Source: Mycolicibacterium wolinskyi
GTDB taxonomy: Bacteria; Actinomycetota; Actinomycetes; Mycobacteriales; Mycobacteriaceae
Assembly (NCBI RefSeq): GCF_002101965.1
Contig: NZ_LQQA01000036.1
Span: 1 to 64,000 of the forward strand
Length of the DNA stretch: 64,000 nt
Reading direction: 5' to 3'
The notes beneath the pieces were generated by a model. The model worked only from the letters and a program-made list of their open reading frames with translations. It was not told the DNA's origin and searched no databases. The translations under genes were made by a program, and so were the position numbers. Shown here in pieces: positions 25,756 to 33,620 of this stretch (position 1 is its first letter; the number at the start of each line of letters is the position of its first letter).

Positions 25756-27663
25756 GTGCGACTATCAACGGTCATGGGGAATCGGCAGGAGAAACGTGGA
25801 CGGCGGCAGCGACGCATTGCGAAGCGGACGCGGCAACCGGGGAGCAGCGCAGCGGTGCCTTCACGCAGACCTGCCGTTCAACCCGCGGCGATGGAGCTGC
25901 CCGACATAAGTGACCTCCCTCCCGGGGCGCAGCGGGTCATAGAGGCAATGCACGGGGCGGCGCAGATCGCGATCACCGCAACAACGGTGGGGCTGGTCCC
26001 GCTCGATCGCGAGCAACGCCTCGCGCTCCTCTCGGGCATCGACAGCAAGGAGGTTTTGGTTGCACTCGCCGAGATGCAAGCAGAACTCGACGCGGCGATG
26101 CTCAGCAGCACGGAGACGTTGCCGATCGAGGCCCTGCGCATCGTGGATTCGCAGTGGTACGAACCAGTGCGGCAGCAGCTCGCGGCGGGGCATCGGCTGG
26201 CGCCGCCGCAGACGATGGTCCGACTCATGCGGGAGATCATCGAAGCTGGCGAGGGGCCCCGGCTCGGTGTCGAGGACGACGACGCTCTGCTCCAGCTGTT
26301 GTTGTCGGTGAACGAGGATCACGACACCCTGAGCGGCTTGGCTGCTCGGTTCAGCGGGATGGACATGCTCCAGATGGACGCTGTGATGCGGGCCATGTCG
26401 GAGGACGAGCTCATAGCGTTCGGCAACGAGATGGCAGTGGACGAGGCGGCGTCGATGATGTTCAACACCTCTCGGTTGCCCGAACAGATGAAGTGCATGA
26501 CGCACGAGTTCTGGTACCACCCGTGGGCGGAGAAGGTCGGAGACCAGCTCGGCGTCACCCCCGCCGACACTTTCCGTGAAACCACCGGGATCTGCATGGA
26601 CGAGTTCCTGCGGGCGGGTGACGTGATGATGCCGGCTCTACGGACGGGGCGTGCACGGTTCGACCTGGCCACCCTCCACGAGCACGGTGTCAGCGACGAG
26701 GTGGTGCAGTACATCCGGCGGAACATGGTTCGCGAGCTGGACGAGTTCCGTGCCATGTCACAGCAGGATCGGGAGCGCGGCGATGTGCGAGCGCAGCGCT
26801 ACACGTTCACGCGGTTCCCCTTCCTCGACCTCGGCGACGGCACCGTGCTCGCGCTCCGGGCTCAATGGGGCATGGACCGGTTCTTCGGGAACGCCCCTGA
26901 GTTCGATGTTCAGCAGGGATTCGTAGAGCAGGGTAAGCCGGAGCGGGCAAGGCAGTTCCAGGATGCGGTCAAGCACCAGTTCGAGCAGATCGTCGGTCGT
27001 ACGGTCGCCCGAATCGCCGCACGCAGTGCAGTGTTCGGCGCCATCGTCGGCGAGGAGGAGATGCAAGCCGCGTGGCCGGTGAAGAAGGGGCAGCAACCCA
27101 AGGCGTGCGACTGGATGCTGCCGACCAACAATCGGTTCACCTGGCTGATCGATGCGACCCACCGCCCGCTGAGGCAACCGCTGGCGGAAGGATGGGGCAG
27201 TGGCGAGGACTTCGCCTCCAATCTCGAAGCGTTCCTGACGAGCAAGAAGGCTCGTCAGTTCGATTCGGTGATCGATCATCTGATCGAATGCGGCTGGGAC
27301 GGAGCATCGTTCACGGATACGACGTTCGCGCCCTTCGTCGTCGTGCCAGACGTGGGACTACCGAGCACCCCGATGTCGACGATGCTCGTCGGGCTCTGCG
27401 CTCGCGAGATGATGACGAAGTACAGGGGCAGGATGCTCACACCCGCTGTCGTCTCGATCTCTGATCTCCTGCTGCTCGAGGGCATGGCGGAGACGCCCAG
27501 AGTTGAGGTCGCCAACCTGATCCGGGCCTGGCGCCAGGTGGGAGTGATGCCGCTCCAGCAGTACCTGGAGGCAAGCGGTTCCCCGTACCGGCCGTGCCCA
27601 CGCCATATGATCACGGCCGCCGCAGAGCTGGATGCGCGTATACAATCCGCACGAGCCGCGTGA
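25756..27663 (+). CDS. large unassigned island protein, 635 aa
   Basis: The GTG at 25756 opens a 635-codon frame; GGAGG lies about 15 bases upstream, a long spacer, so a start at ATG 25891 (MELPDISDLPPG) is possible. The first 45 residues are very basic. The body is helical with many Met and acidic residues. Near residues 448-475 a stretch KACDWMLPTNNRFTWLIDATHRP has a loose resemblance to the D-x(n)-hydrophobic-[DE]-x-[KTS] core of PD-(D/E)xK nucleases, but the final Lys is missing, so I do not call it a nuclease. It is convergent with the 568-aa gene, 24 bases apart. Function unknown. Confidence 0.75.
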   Translation: MRLSTVMGNRQEKRGRRQRRIAKRTRQPGSSAAVPSRRPAVQPAAMELPDISDLPPGAQRVIEAMHGAAQIAITATTVGLVPLDREQRLALLSGIDSKEVLVALAEMQAELDAAMLSSTETLPIEALRIVDSQWYEPVRQQLAAGHRLAPPQTMVRLMREIIEAGEGPRLGVEDDDALLQLLLSVNEDHDTLSGLAARFSGMDMLQMDAVMRAMSEDELIAFGNEMAVDEAASMMFNTSRLPEQMKCMTHEFWYHPWAEKVGDQLGVTPADTFRETTGICMDEFLRAGDVMMPALRTGRARFDLATLHEHGVSDEVVQYIRRNMVRELDEFRAMSQQDRERGDVRAQRYTFTRFPFLDLGDGTVLALRAQWGMDRFFGNAPEFDVQQGFVEQGKPERARQFQDAVKHQFEQIVGRTVARIAARSAVFGAIVGEEEMQAAWPVKKGQQPKACDWMLPTNNRFTWLIDATHRPLRQPLAEGWGSGEDFASNLEAFLTSKKARQFDSVIDHLIECGWDGASFTDTTFAPFVVVPDVGLPSTPMSTMLVGLCAREMMTKYRGRMLTPAVVSISDLLLLEGMAETPRVEVANLIRAWRQVGVMPLQQYLEASGSPYRPCPRHMITAAAELDARIQSARAA

Positions 27664-27687
27664 GGAAACGCCGGCGGCTACGTCGGG

Positions 27688-29394
27688 TCAGACGGGGTGA
27701 TAGCCGAACAGTGCGCCGTACAGCACGGCGCGTTCAGGCAGCGGAGGTTCAGTCCACCCCGGCGCTGCGATGAGCGAACCGAGCAGCGGGCTGGGCGCAG
27801 CCGCTGTCTGCGGCTTGTTCCGCAGGATTACCTTCGTGAATGCCTCGATGAGCTGAAGACCCGACATCAGGAGTGTGACTCCGGTTGTGGCGAGGTCGGC
27901 AACCTTCATCGGGTTGGCGAAGGCGTCGGCAGGGTCGGCTTGCCACGCTCCGAGCGAGTCGTAGTGCGCCTGCGTCAACCGGGTGTCGACAGCAGTGCTG
28001 CCGGGTTGCAGCTCGGGCATCGCGTCGAGGTTCAGCGCGATGTTGAAGGTGTTGCCGTAGCTGCGCCCGAGATGCTGGTTGACGGGCAGGATGCCGTCGT
28101 GGATGTGGTTGCGGAGCACCTTGCACACTGTCGCGTAGACGTGCAGTCGTTGGACATCGACGAGCAGGCTAGCGTCGTATTCCTTCTCCACGTGGTCCTT
28201 GATGTACCCCTTCCCGTCCAGTGACTGGCGGAAGTTCTTCGGGTCGCGCGTGGGATCAATGAGGAGGGGGTACCGGCGCCCGTAGATGTCGAAGGCCGCG
28301 GCGAGGTAGAGCAGTTCCCGGTCGAAAGCCTCCGCGGTGGTCTCGATTACATCGGCCTCGCGGTAGTTGTTCAACGGGTTGGAGAGCGCCGCGAGCATAT
28401 GATCGAGTGCGCGGGCTGCACGGGTCAGGCGCACACGGATCGACCGGAGCGCCGTCACGGTTGCGCTGTCTGCCTCCTGCGTGGCGAGTAACTGGAAGAT
28501 CTCGAAGTAACGCATGTGCGACACCAGGCCCCAGTTGTAGAGGTTCTCGATGGTTCCGGTGCTCAGCGTCGTTTCCCACGATCCAGCGTCGCCGGCAAGT
28601 GCTCCCTGCTCCACCCCGACGACAGGGTTGGCTGTCATGCGCAGATGGAGCCCGATCAGGGCCACGGCGCCATCCGGCGTGACTGCGATGACGATGTCGT
28701 TATCTGCAACGTCGGGCCGGCCCGCGGTCGGTGCGTTGGTGACGATGACGTCGATGTTGACCTTTGCCGCCACAGCTGCGTAAGCAGCCGCCTGGTGCCG
28801 CTGCGACGAGTTCAGCACCTGCGCGTTGGTAGGCGCTGCCTGCGCGTCGGCGAGCTGATACGCGGGGAAGAACTTTGCCGTTCCCCTGGTGCGTCGCGTC
28901 TCGCTGTCGGCAGTGAACCCGACGCTGAAGGCCAGCATCATCGGCCAGGTCTCGGGTACCGCAGTGAACCCGACTCGCACGGTCGTCGCCGCGGGCAACA
29001 GGGTGACCCACGTGCTGGGAACCTCCTGGTCTTCAGGGAGCAGGAGCTGGACGTCGATTTCGTCCCGCGTGAGGTACCCGGTGAGGAGTCCGTCCGGAGG
29101 AGTCGGCACCGTAGTGACGTCGATGCCCAGTCGCAACTGGCGCGTCGCGGGGCGAAGCGGGAACAGCGGGGGATGGTCCTCGTGCTCGCTGACCGGGGGA
29201 CGCACGTACCGCATAAATCGCTCGTTGGGTTGCCCGCTGGGGAGGGTGATCGTCATGATCTCCAGCGTGTCACCGGAGTCCGACACATTTCGGTGGTTGG
29301 TACGCAGGACTCGCTGACACCACCCGACAGGGGCAAGCGATGAACCCCGGTACTGCACTCGCCGCGGATACAGTTCGTTCGCGACTGGTCTCAT
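27688..29394 (-). CDS. large unassigned island protein, 568 aa
   Basis: A 568-aa product, no known domain recognised. The first 170 residues are beta-rich (for example RQLRLGIDVTTVPTPPDG), the middle is mixed, and residues 300-480 are mainly helical (RLTRAARALDHMLAALSNPLNNY). A weakly hydrophobic helix near residue 515 (TTGVTLLMSGLQLIEAF) may touch a membrane. The start at ATG 29394 lies only 29 bases from the divergent AlbA_2 gene; ATG 29256 with GGAG upstream is an alternative. It and the convergent 635-aa gene are both unfamiliar and may form one system. Confidence 0.72.
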   Translation of the reverse strand: MRPVANELYPRRVQYRGSSLAPVGWCQRVLRTNHRNVSDSGDTLEIMTITLPSGQPNERFMRYVRPPVSEHEDHPPLFPLRPATRQLRLGIDVTTVPTPPDGLLTGYLTRDEIDVQLLLPEDQEVPSTWVTLLPAATTVRVGFTAVPETWPMMLAFSVGFTADSETRRTRGTAKFFPAYQLADAQAAPTNAQVLNSSQRHQAAAYAAVAAKVNIDVIVTNAPTAGRPDVADNDIVIAVTPDGAVALIGLHLRMTANPVVGVEQGALAGDAGSWETTLSTGTIENLYNWGLVSHMRYFEIFQLLATQEADSATVTALRSIRVRLTRAARALDHMLAALSNPLNNYREADVIETTAEAFDRELLYLAAAFDIYGRRYPLLIDPTRDPKNFRQSLDGKGYIKDHVEKEYDASLLVDVQRLHVYATVCKVLRNHIHDGILPVNQHLGRSYGNTFNIALNLDAMPELQPGSTAVDTRLTQAHYDSLGAWQADPADAFANPMKVADLATTGVTLLMSGLQLIEAFTKVILRNKPQTAAAPSPLLGSLIAAPGWTEPPLPERAVLYGALFGYHPV

Positions 29395-29423
29395 CTGGCG
29401 GTGTGAAGATTCGGGGGTAGGGC

Positions 29424-30824
29424 GTGACGATGTGGCGCCATCGTGAGATGGAAGCGGCGCTCGGTGGGGTGGTCGATAAATCGATGACCGTCGATCAGCT
29501 GCGCCGACTTGTTGACGAGTTCCGCGGCGAGTCGGAGTTCGTCGACTTCAAGAGCAGGTGGTCGCTGCTGTCCGCGCAGGGCGACCGGAACAAGTGGAGA
29601 TTCGAGTGCGGTAAAGACGTCGCGGCGTTCGCGAACGCGCGGGGCGGTGTGCTGGTCTATGGGGTTCGAGACTTGAAGGCCACCGTGGATGGCGGCGATC
29701 AGATGGACCCATTCCCGATCGGTGAAGCCGACCCGACTGACCTCGAGGAGAAGTTCCGCAGGGCCGTTAGGGAAGTGACCGCACCGGTGCCGGGGTTCGA
29801 AATGTTCCCGGTCACTGGCTCAGACGCGTTCTGCATGGTCTGCGTGGTTCCACCGAGCGTCGCGGCTCCACACGCGGTCACGATGCCGGGCGACGGCCGC
29901 GAAGGGTTGGTGTACCCGAGGCGTTCTCCAGGCGAGAGTCACGCCGTCTACATGCGGGAGTATCAGGTGGCCGAACTTTACGAGCGTCGGGCGCGCGTCG
30001 GCGAGGACCGACGACGCAGAGTTGAGACGGTGTGGGCGGAGGGCGTTGCCGCCCTTGATGTTCCACGAGCTCCGCGGGTTTGGGTGGCGGTGGCGTCGAT
30101 CCCCGATCTCCCCCGTGACGATGTCTTGACCGGGGAGGCGCGTCAGGCGATCGACGAGTGGGACGACATAGAGCCGTTCCCGTGGCGAATCCAGGAAGGC
30201 TTCGTCGGAGTGGGCGGATATCCGGTGCCCGCTCCCGGCCGTGTCTGCTTGACCGAGATTGTGCAGGATCCGGCCGACAAGCACATCTACGCCTCCGAGG
30301 TACGCAATTTCTACCGGGAGATTCACGCGGACGGCTCAGCGTTCGCCGCGCTTCCACTTTCGCCGCCAGATGCACTGTCGCCGTTCACGATTTCGATCGA
30401 CGCGCTGGTTGACAACGTTGTGACCATGACGGCGAACACGGTGGCGTGGACGGGCAAGCGCACAGGCATGTGGGGCGCGGCCACGGTCACCGCGGGGATA
30501 GTCGTTAACGGACGAGAGCCGGCGGTGCTACAGATCAAGGATTTCGCGGGCCGCGACGGCGCACGGACGATCTACCGGCGGGTGGAAGGTCGGTGGCCGC
30601 ACGCGGTCACCGTCGCAGATCTCGCGGACACAATCGGGATGCGAGACAGGTTGATCGTGGCCCACCGGCTGGCTACACCACTGGTGCAGGCCTTCGGCGT
30701 TCCTCGCCCTCCGTGGCTCGATGAGGACGGCACATTGCGGTCCTTCTACATGCTGAGAGAGGGCAATCGCGCCTTCACAGAGTGGGCACAGCACTACGGC
30801 GTTCCCATCGACCCCTCGTCGTAA
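29424..30824 (+). CDS. AlbA_2 (Schlafen-type) domain protein
   Basis: A 466-aa protein. Residues about 28-175 form an AlbA_2 domain: ESEFVDFKSRW with Glu36 and the FK pair, then KDVAAFANARGGVLVYGVRD, and later VYPRRSPGESHAVYMREYQV. In this family the acidic and Lys residues can bind nucleotide or cleave RNA or DNA, and many members sit in phage-defence loci. The C-terminal 280 residues are a separate domain I do not recognise. GTG 29424 or ATG 29430 may be the start. Confidence 0.82.
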   Translation: MTMWRHREMEAALGGVVDKSMTVDQLRRLVDEFRGESEFVDFKSRWSLLSAQGDRNKWRFECGKDVAAFANARGGVLVYGVRDLKATVDGGDQMDPFPIGEADPTDLEEKFRRAVREVTAPVPGFEMFPVTGSDAFCMVCVVPPSVAAPHAVTMPGDGREGLVYPRRSPGESHAVYMREYQVAELYERRARVGEDRRRRVETVWAEGVAALDVPRAPRVWVAVASIPDLPRDDVLTGEARQAIDEWDDIEPFPWRIQEGFVGVGGYPVPAPGRVCLTEIVQDPADKHIYASEVRNFYREIHADGSAFAALPLSPPDALSPFTISIDALVDNVVTMTANTVAWTGKRTGMWGAATVTAGIVVNGREPAVLQIKDFAGRDGARTIYRRVEGRWPHAVTVADLADTIGMRDRLIVAHRLATPLVQAFGVPRPPWLDEDGTLRSFYMLREGNRAFTEWAQHYGVPIDPSS

Positions 30825-30832
30825 CGCCGTAG

Positions 30833-31157
30833 GCTCACCGCGGCACCCAGCTGGCCTGCCAGGGGATCTACGAATACCTGCTCGACGGGGAGACGAAGCC
30901 CCAATTGCTCGACATTCGCCTGTTCGAGGCCAAGGACAAGCGCGTCGCCTACGAGCAACAGACGATGAAAGCCAAGGCCTCTGGCCCTGCGAACTGCCCG
31001 CTGTGCGATCGGCCGGGGACAGTAACAGGACCCGGATCTACAAGCTGAACGAGATAGACGCCGACCACGTGACCGCCTAGTCCAAGGGCGGCTCGACGAA
31101 CCTGTCCAACCTGACCATGCTCTGCGTGCCCCACAACCGCACCAGGGCAACCAGTAG
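30833..31157 (+). pseudogene. broken HNH endonuclease, C-terminal part (DUF262-associated type)
   Basis: Directly after the AlbA_2 gene, one frame reads IYEYLLDGETKPQLLDIRLF and ANCPLCDRPG, giving the first zinc CxxC. After a frameshift near 31012 the neighbouring frame continues TRIYKLNEIDADHVTA, then a TAG at 31078, then SKGGSTNLSNLTMLCVPHNR. A second frameshift near 31145 would restore the usual GNQ end and stop at 31157. The order CxxC, DADH, SKGG, MLC, HNR is that of the HNH domain at the C terminus of DUF262/GmrSD-like proteins. The N-terminal DUF262 part is absent. Three lesions mean it is dead. Confidence 0.72.
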
Positions 31158-31668
31158 CGGTGGGGCACCGGGGGCTTGGTCACCACACTCCACCTCAACA
31201 CTAAGCACGGCATGTCCAGCAATTGGCTGTCCAATTCGACGGACGTCCGAACGGCGACGAGTCGCATGAAGTTTGCTGACGTCACGACGGCACGCCCTCA
31301 CTTCTGCGCGAGTAGGAGTGTGCGTCCAGCGCCGGGTGCTCGTCGATGCCCACGTTTGGTGGGCACTGCTGGCTCTCGGTAACGGTCCTCTCGAGGACCA
31401 GACGAGAAGCCGCGTCAGTTGTGATGCTGCGGAGCCACGGGGGGGAGGAGTCGACCAAGGAACTGCCGTCCTCACGGCAAAGGGTCCTAGCGTTCAGGTC
31501 CAATACCTATGGATCGGCGCGGTCGGTAGACATGGCTATCCTGACCGCACTTCCGACCGCAGTTGGCGTTGAATCGCCTTAACTCAGGATGACTCACGAA
31601 GCCTCGAAACACCTCATGACCAGGCACGGAGAGGTTGCGCGATCCTTACTGAATCCCCAGAGCGAGGG
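31158..31668. other. right end of the island, no gene
   Basis: About 510 bases without a convincing gene. Several short frames are open but none has protein-like sequence with a ribosome site. The only structure noted is the GACCGCA pair at 31543-31565, which mirrors the pair at the left end. Confidence 0.6.
31543..31565 (+). repeat. paired GACCGCA repeat, right island end
   Basis: Two GACCGCA copies with a 5-base spacer, the second continuing GTTG, about 105 bases inside the right direct repeat. It matches the pair at 21033-21056 in order and orientation. Confidence 0.5.
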
Positions 31669-31732
31669 CTGGGGGTCAAGTGGTTGCAGGTTCAAATCCT
31701 GTCAGCCCGACCATGAAAAGAACTCGCCGGCG
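31669..31732 (+). repeat. attR: 64-bp direct repeat, right copy
   Basis: A copy of 20792-20855 with one change (T at 31685). It carries the 3' half of tRNA-Pro from the anticodon loop to CCA but no 5' half, so it is not a functional tRNA. Confidence 0.92.
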
Positions 31733-32135
31733 ACCGATCGGTCATCGGATCTCCTTTTGCTACGTGACGGGGACCGTTGAGATCACTCCGACGGCCGGGG
31801 TGGCGTTTCCCCGTCTGCGCCATGTCGCACAGCGCGTCAGCCACCAGCGCCTTGATCCCCGCGAGGGCCTCGTACGGGGTGGGCGCCAGGAACGACAACG
31901 ATGGGAATTCGGTGGACAGGCCGACGAACTCACCGTCATCGTCCGACCACCGCGCCTCGTACTGATAGTGCTCGGGTCTCCGGCCGTCGGGGCCGTGCAC
32001 ATGCGGGCAGTCTGCGAGGCAGCATCCACAGATCGGGGTCTCGCCATCTCCGACAAGGAGATCGGTGGTGTTGACGCACTCGCAGTCCGGACACTGGCAC
32101 GGCAACAGCGCCTCACCGTCGTCGGGCACTTTCAT
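31692..32135 (-). CDS. HicB-like antitoxin-domain protein with Cys-rich N terminus
   Basis: A 147-aa frame. The N-terminal 50 residues contain CQCPDCECV and CGCCLADCPHVHG, a Cys-rich part that could bind zinc. Residues about 60-110 (YEARWSDDDGEFVGLSTEFP and the following EALAGIKALVADALCDM) have the HicB-like fold pattern. The last 40 codons read into the attR repeat and stop inside it, so the C terminus may have been replaced by the insertion. No hicA-like toxin is adjacent on the same strand. Confidence 0.65.
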   Translation of the reverse strand: MKVPDDGEALLPCQCPDCECVNTTDLLVGDGETPICGCCLADCPHVHGPDGRRPEHYQYEARWSDDDGEFVGLSTEFPSLSFLAPTPYEALAGIKALVADALCDMAQTGKRHPGRRSDLNGPRHVAKGDPMTDRSPASSFHGRADRI

Positions 32136-32297
32136 GCTGTTGAGGGTATTGCCGGGGGGACCGACAAGGAACCCACGTTGGTGATCAGTCCACAGCGTCG
32201 GTGAGATCGTCTGGCCGCGGCCTTAGTGCCGAGCAGTGAACCACCACGACGCGGCGGGAGCGAAGGTGTCGGTGGTGACTGGCAGTCTGGTCCGGCG

Positions 32298-32954
32298 ATG
32301 ACCCAAGTGCGTACCCTTCGGTTCCATACCAAGTACGGCCCCGCACCGCTGTTCGACAAGGCGCGCGAACAGCTGAAAAACCTGGCCGGCTTGAATCTGG
32401 AGATACCGCACGCGCAAGCACGCTTCGACGAGCGCGGGGTACCGAAGCAGTACCTGACTGATTTCGAGCCTGAGTGCTGGGAGTTGATCGTTGTGGAGAC
32501 TGCGGTGCGCACTGGCCGCATCACCTACACGTCGCTGCGGCGGGAGATCGAATCCAAGGAGTATCTATGGATCGTTCTCGCGTCGGAGCACGTGATCACC
32601 GCGTGGGTCACGGAACGTCCGAGCAACCGCGCGACGCACCCGCTGATCGTGAAGGACGGGCCGGCGTGGGATGCGGCCGCGGAGGGACGGGAGCCGGCTG
32701 TTACCGGCACCATGGCCGAGTGGGCGAACGCCTATGCTCGACGGGTACGGGCGCAGCAGGTACTCGCCGCACTCGCCACCGTGCCCGAGCGTCCCAGCGG
32801 CGACCGCCTCGCTTGTGCCGCGCGACTCGCACTTGAGGGCCGCACTTGGAATGAAGCTGCGGCCGAGGCCGGGTGGGCAAGCCGATCAGGGCTGGATGCG
32901 GCGATCGTTCGCCTGCTCAGGGCGGTCAAGCACAAAGCCCGTGCGGCAGGCTAA
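32298..32954 (+). CDS. hypothetical protein with C-terminal helix-turn-helix-like segment
   Basis: A 218-aa product from ATG 32298, divergent from the HicB-like gene. The N-terminal half (HAQARFDERGVP, then ECWELIVVETAVRTGRITYT and LWIVLASEHVITAWV) has the strand pattern of small toxin-like folds of the DUF4258 kind, but the match is loose. The C-terminal half ends EGRTWNEAAAEAGWASRSGL, which looks like a helix-turn-helix. I do not assign a function. Confidence 0.6.
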   Translation: MTQVRTLRFHTKYGPAPLFDKAREQLKNLAGLNLEIPHAQARFDERGVPKQYLTDFEPECWELIVVETAVRTGRITYTSLRREIESKEYLWIVLASEHVITAWVTERPSNRATHPLIVKDGPAWDAAAEGREPAVTGTMAEWANAYARRVRAQQVLAALATVPERPSGDRLACAARLALEGRTWNEAAAEAGWASRSGLDAAIVRLLRAVKHKARAAG

Positions 32955-33120
32955 GCGGATCCGTAGTACTGCAGTCGATCTGATCAGCCGACACACGTTA
33001 CGTGCCCACGCCAGCGGGACCACGAGGTGCGTTCCGACCGATGAAATCCTTCTGACAAACGACGGAAGGGTTTCGTCCTTTCAGGGGCCGGAGTTCAGGG
33101 GAACCCGCCCCACCGTCACG

Positions 33121-33543
33121 TCACCCCACCGCCGCGTCGACTTCCTCGCTGCCCGCGGTAGCGGCAACGGGATTCACCCAAAAGATCTGCCAGGAATGGC
33201 CGTCCAAGTCGTTGTAGCTGCGGCCGTACATGTCGCCCTGATCCTCGGTGTCGCCGACCGTGCCACCCAATGCGAGGGCGTGGTCGACCAACGCGTCCAC
33301 GTCCTCGCGGCTTTCGACGCTCAGGCAGATGACGCACTCTTTCACCTTGGAGGCGTCCGCGGTCTCAAGGGGATGGAGGGAGTCGAAGGTGTCACGCTGG
33401 ATCAGCATCGCGAATTGGTTCTCACCGAGCACCACCGTCACCGCGTCGTCGCCGCTGGATGCCTCGTTGAAGGTGTAGCCGAGGTCGGCGAAGAACTTCC
33501 GTGAGCGCTCGACGTCGGCGACGGGCAGGTTCACAAAGATCAT
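33121..33543 (-). CDS. VOC-family (glyoxalase/bleomycin-resistance) protein
   Basis: A 140-aa protein of the vicinal oxygen chelate fold. It begins MIFVNLPVADVERSRKFFAD, the usual first strand and helix, and ends with DLDGHSWQIFWVNP, the usual last strand with Glu replaced by Gln at the metal position. Substrate unknown. Confidence 0.85.
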   Translation of the reverse strand: MIFVNLPVADVERSRKFFADLGYTFNEASSGDDAVTVVLGENQFAMLIQRDTFDSLHPLETADASKVKECVICLSVESREDVDALVDHALALGGTVGDTEDQGDMYGRSYNDLDGHSWQIFWVNPVAATAGSEEVDAAVG

Positions 33544-33620
33544 GGCGGATGGCTCCTACAGTCCGGGGCGCCCGGGGAACGAGCGCCGTCACAGGGGCAG
33601 ACTCGGTGCGCCGCCGGAAC

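Noticed and set aside
31589..31780. A 63-aa frame across attR
   Set aside because: It reads through the tRNA fragment with no ribosome site; the sequence is that of a translated tRNA 3' end.
32175..33120. Second island right of attR
   Set aside because: Unfamiliar genes are present but no further direct repeat or tRNA was seen, so an extra element cannot be supported.
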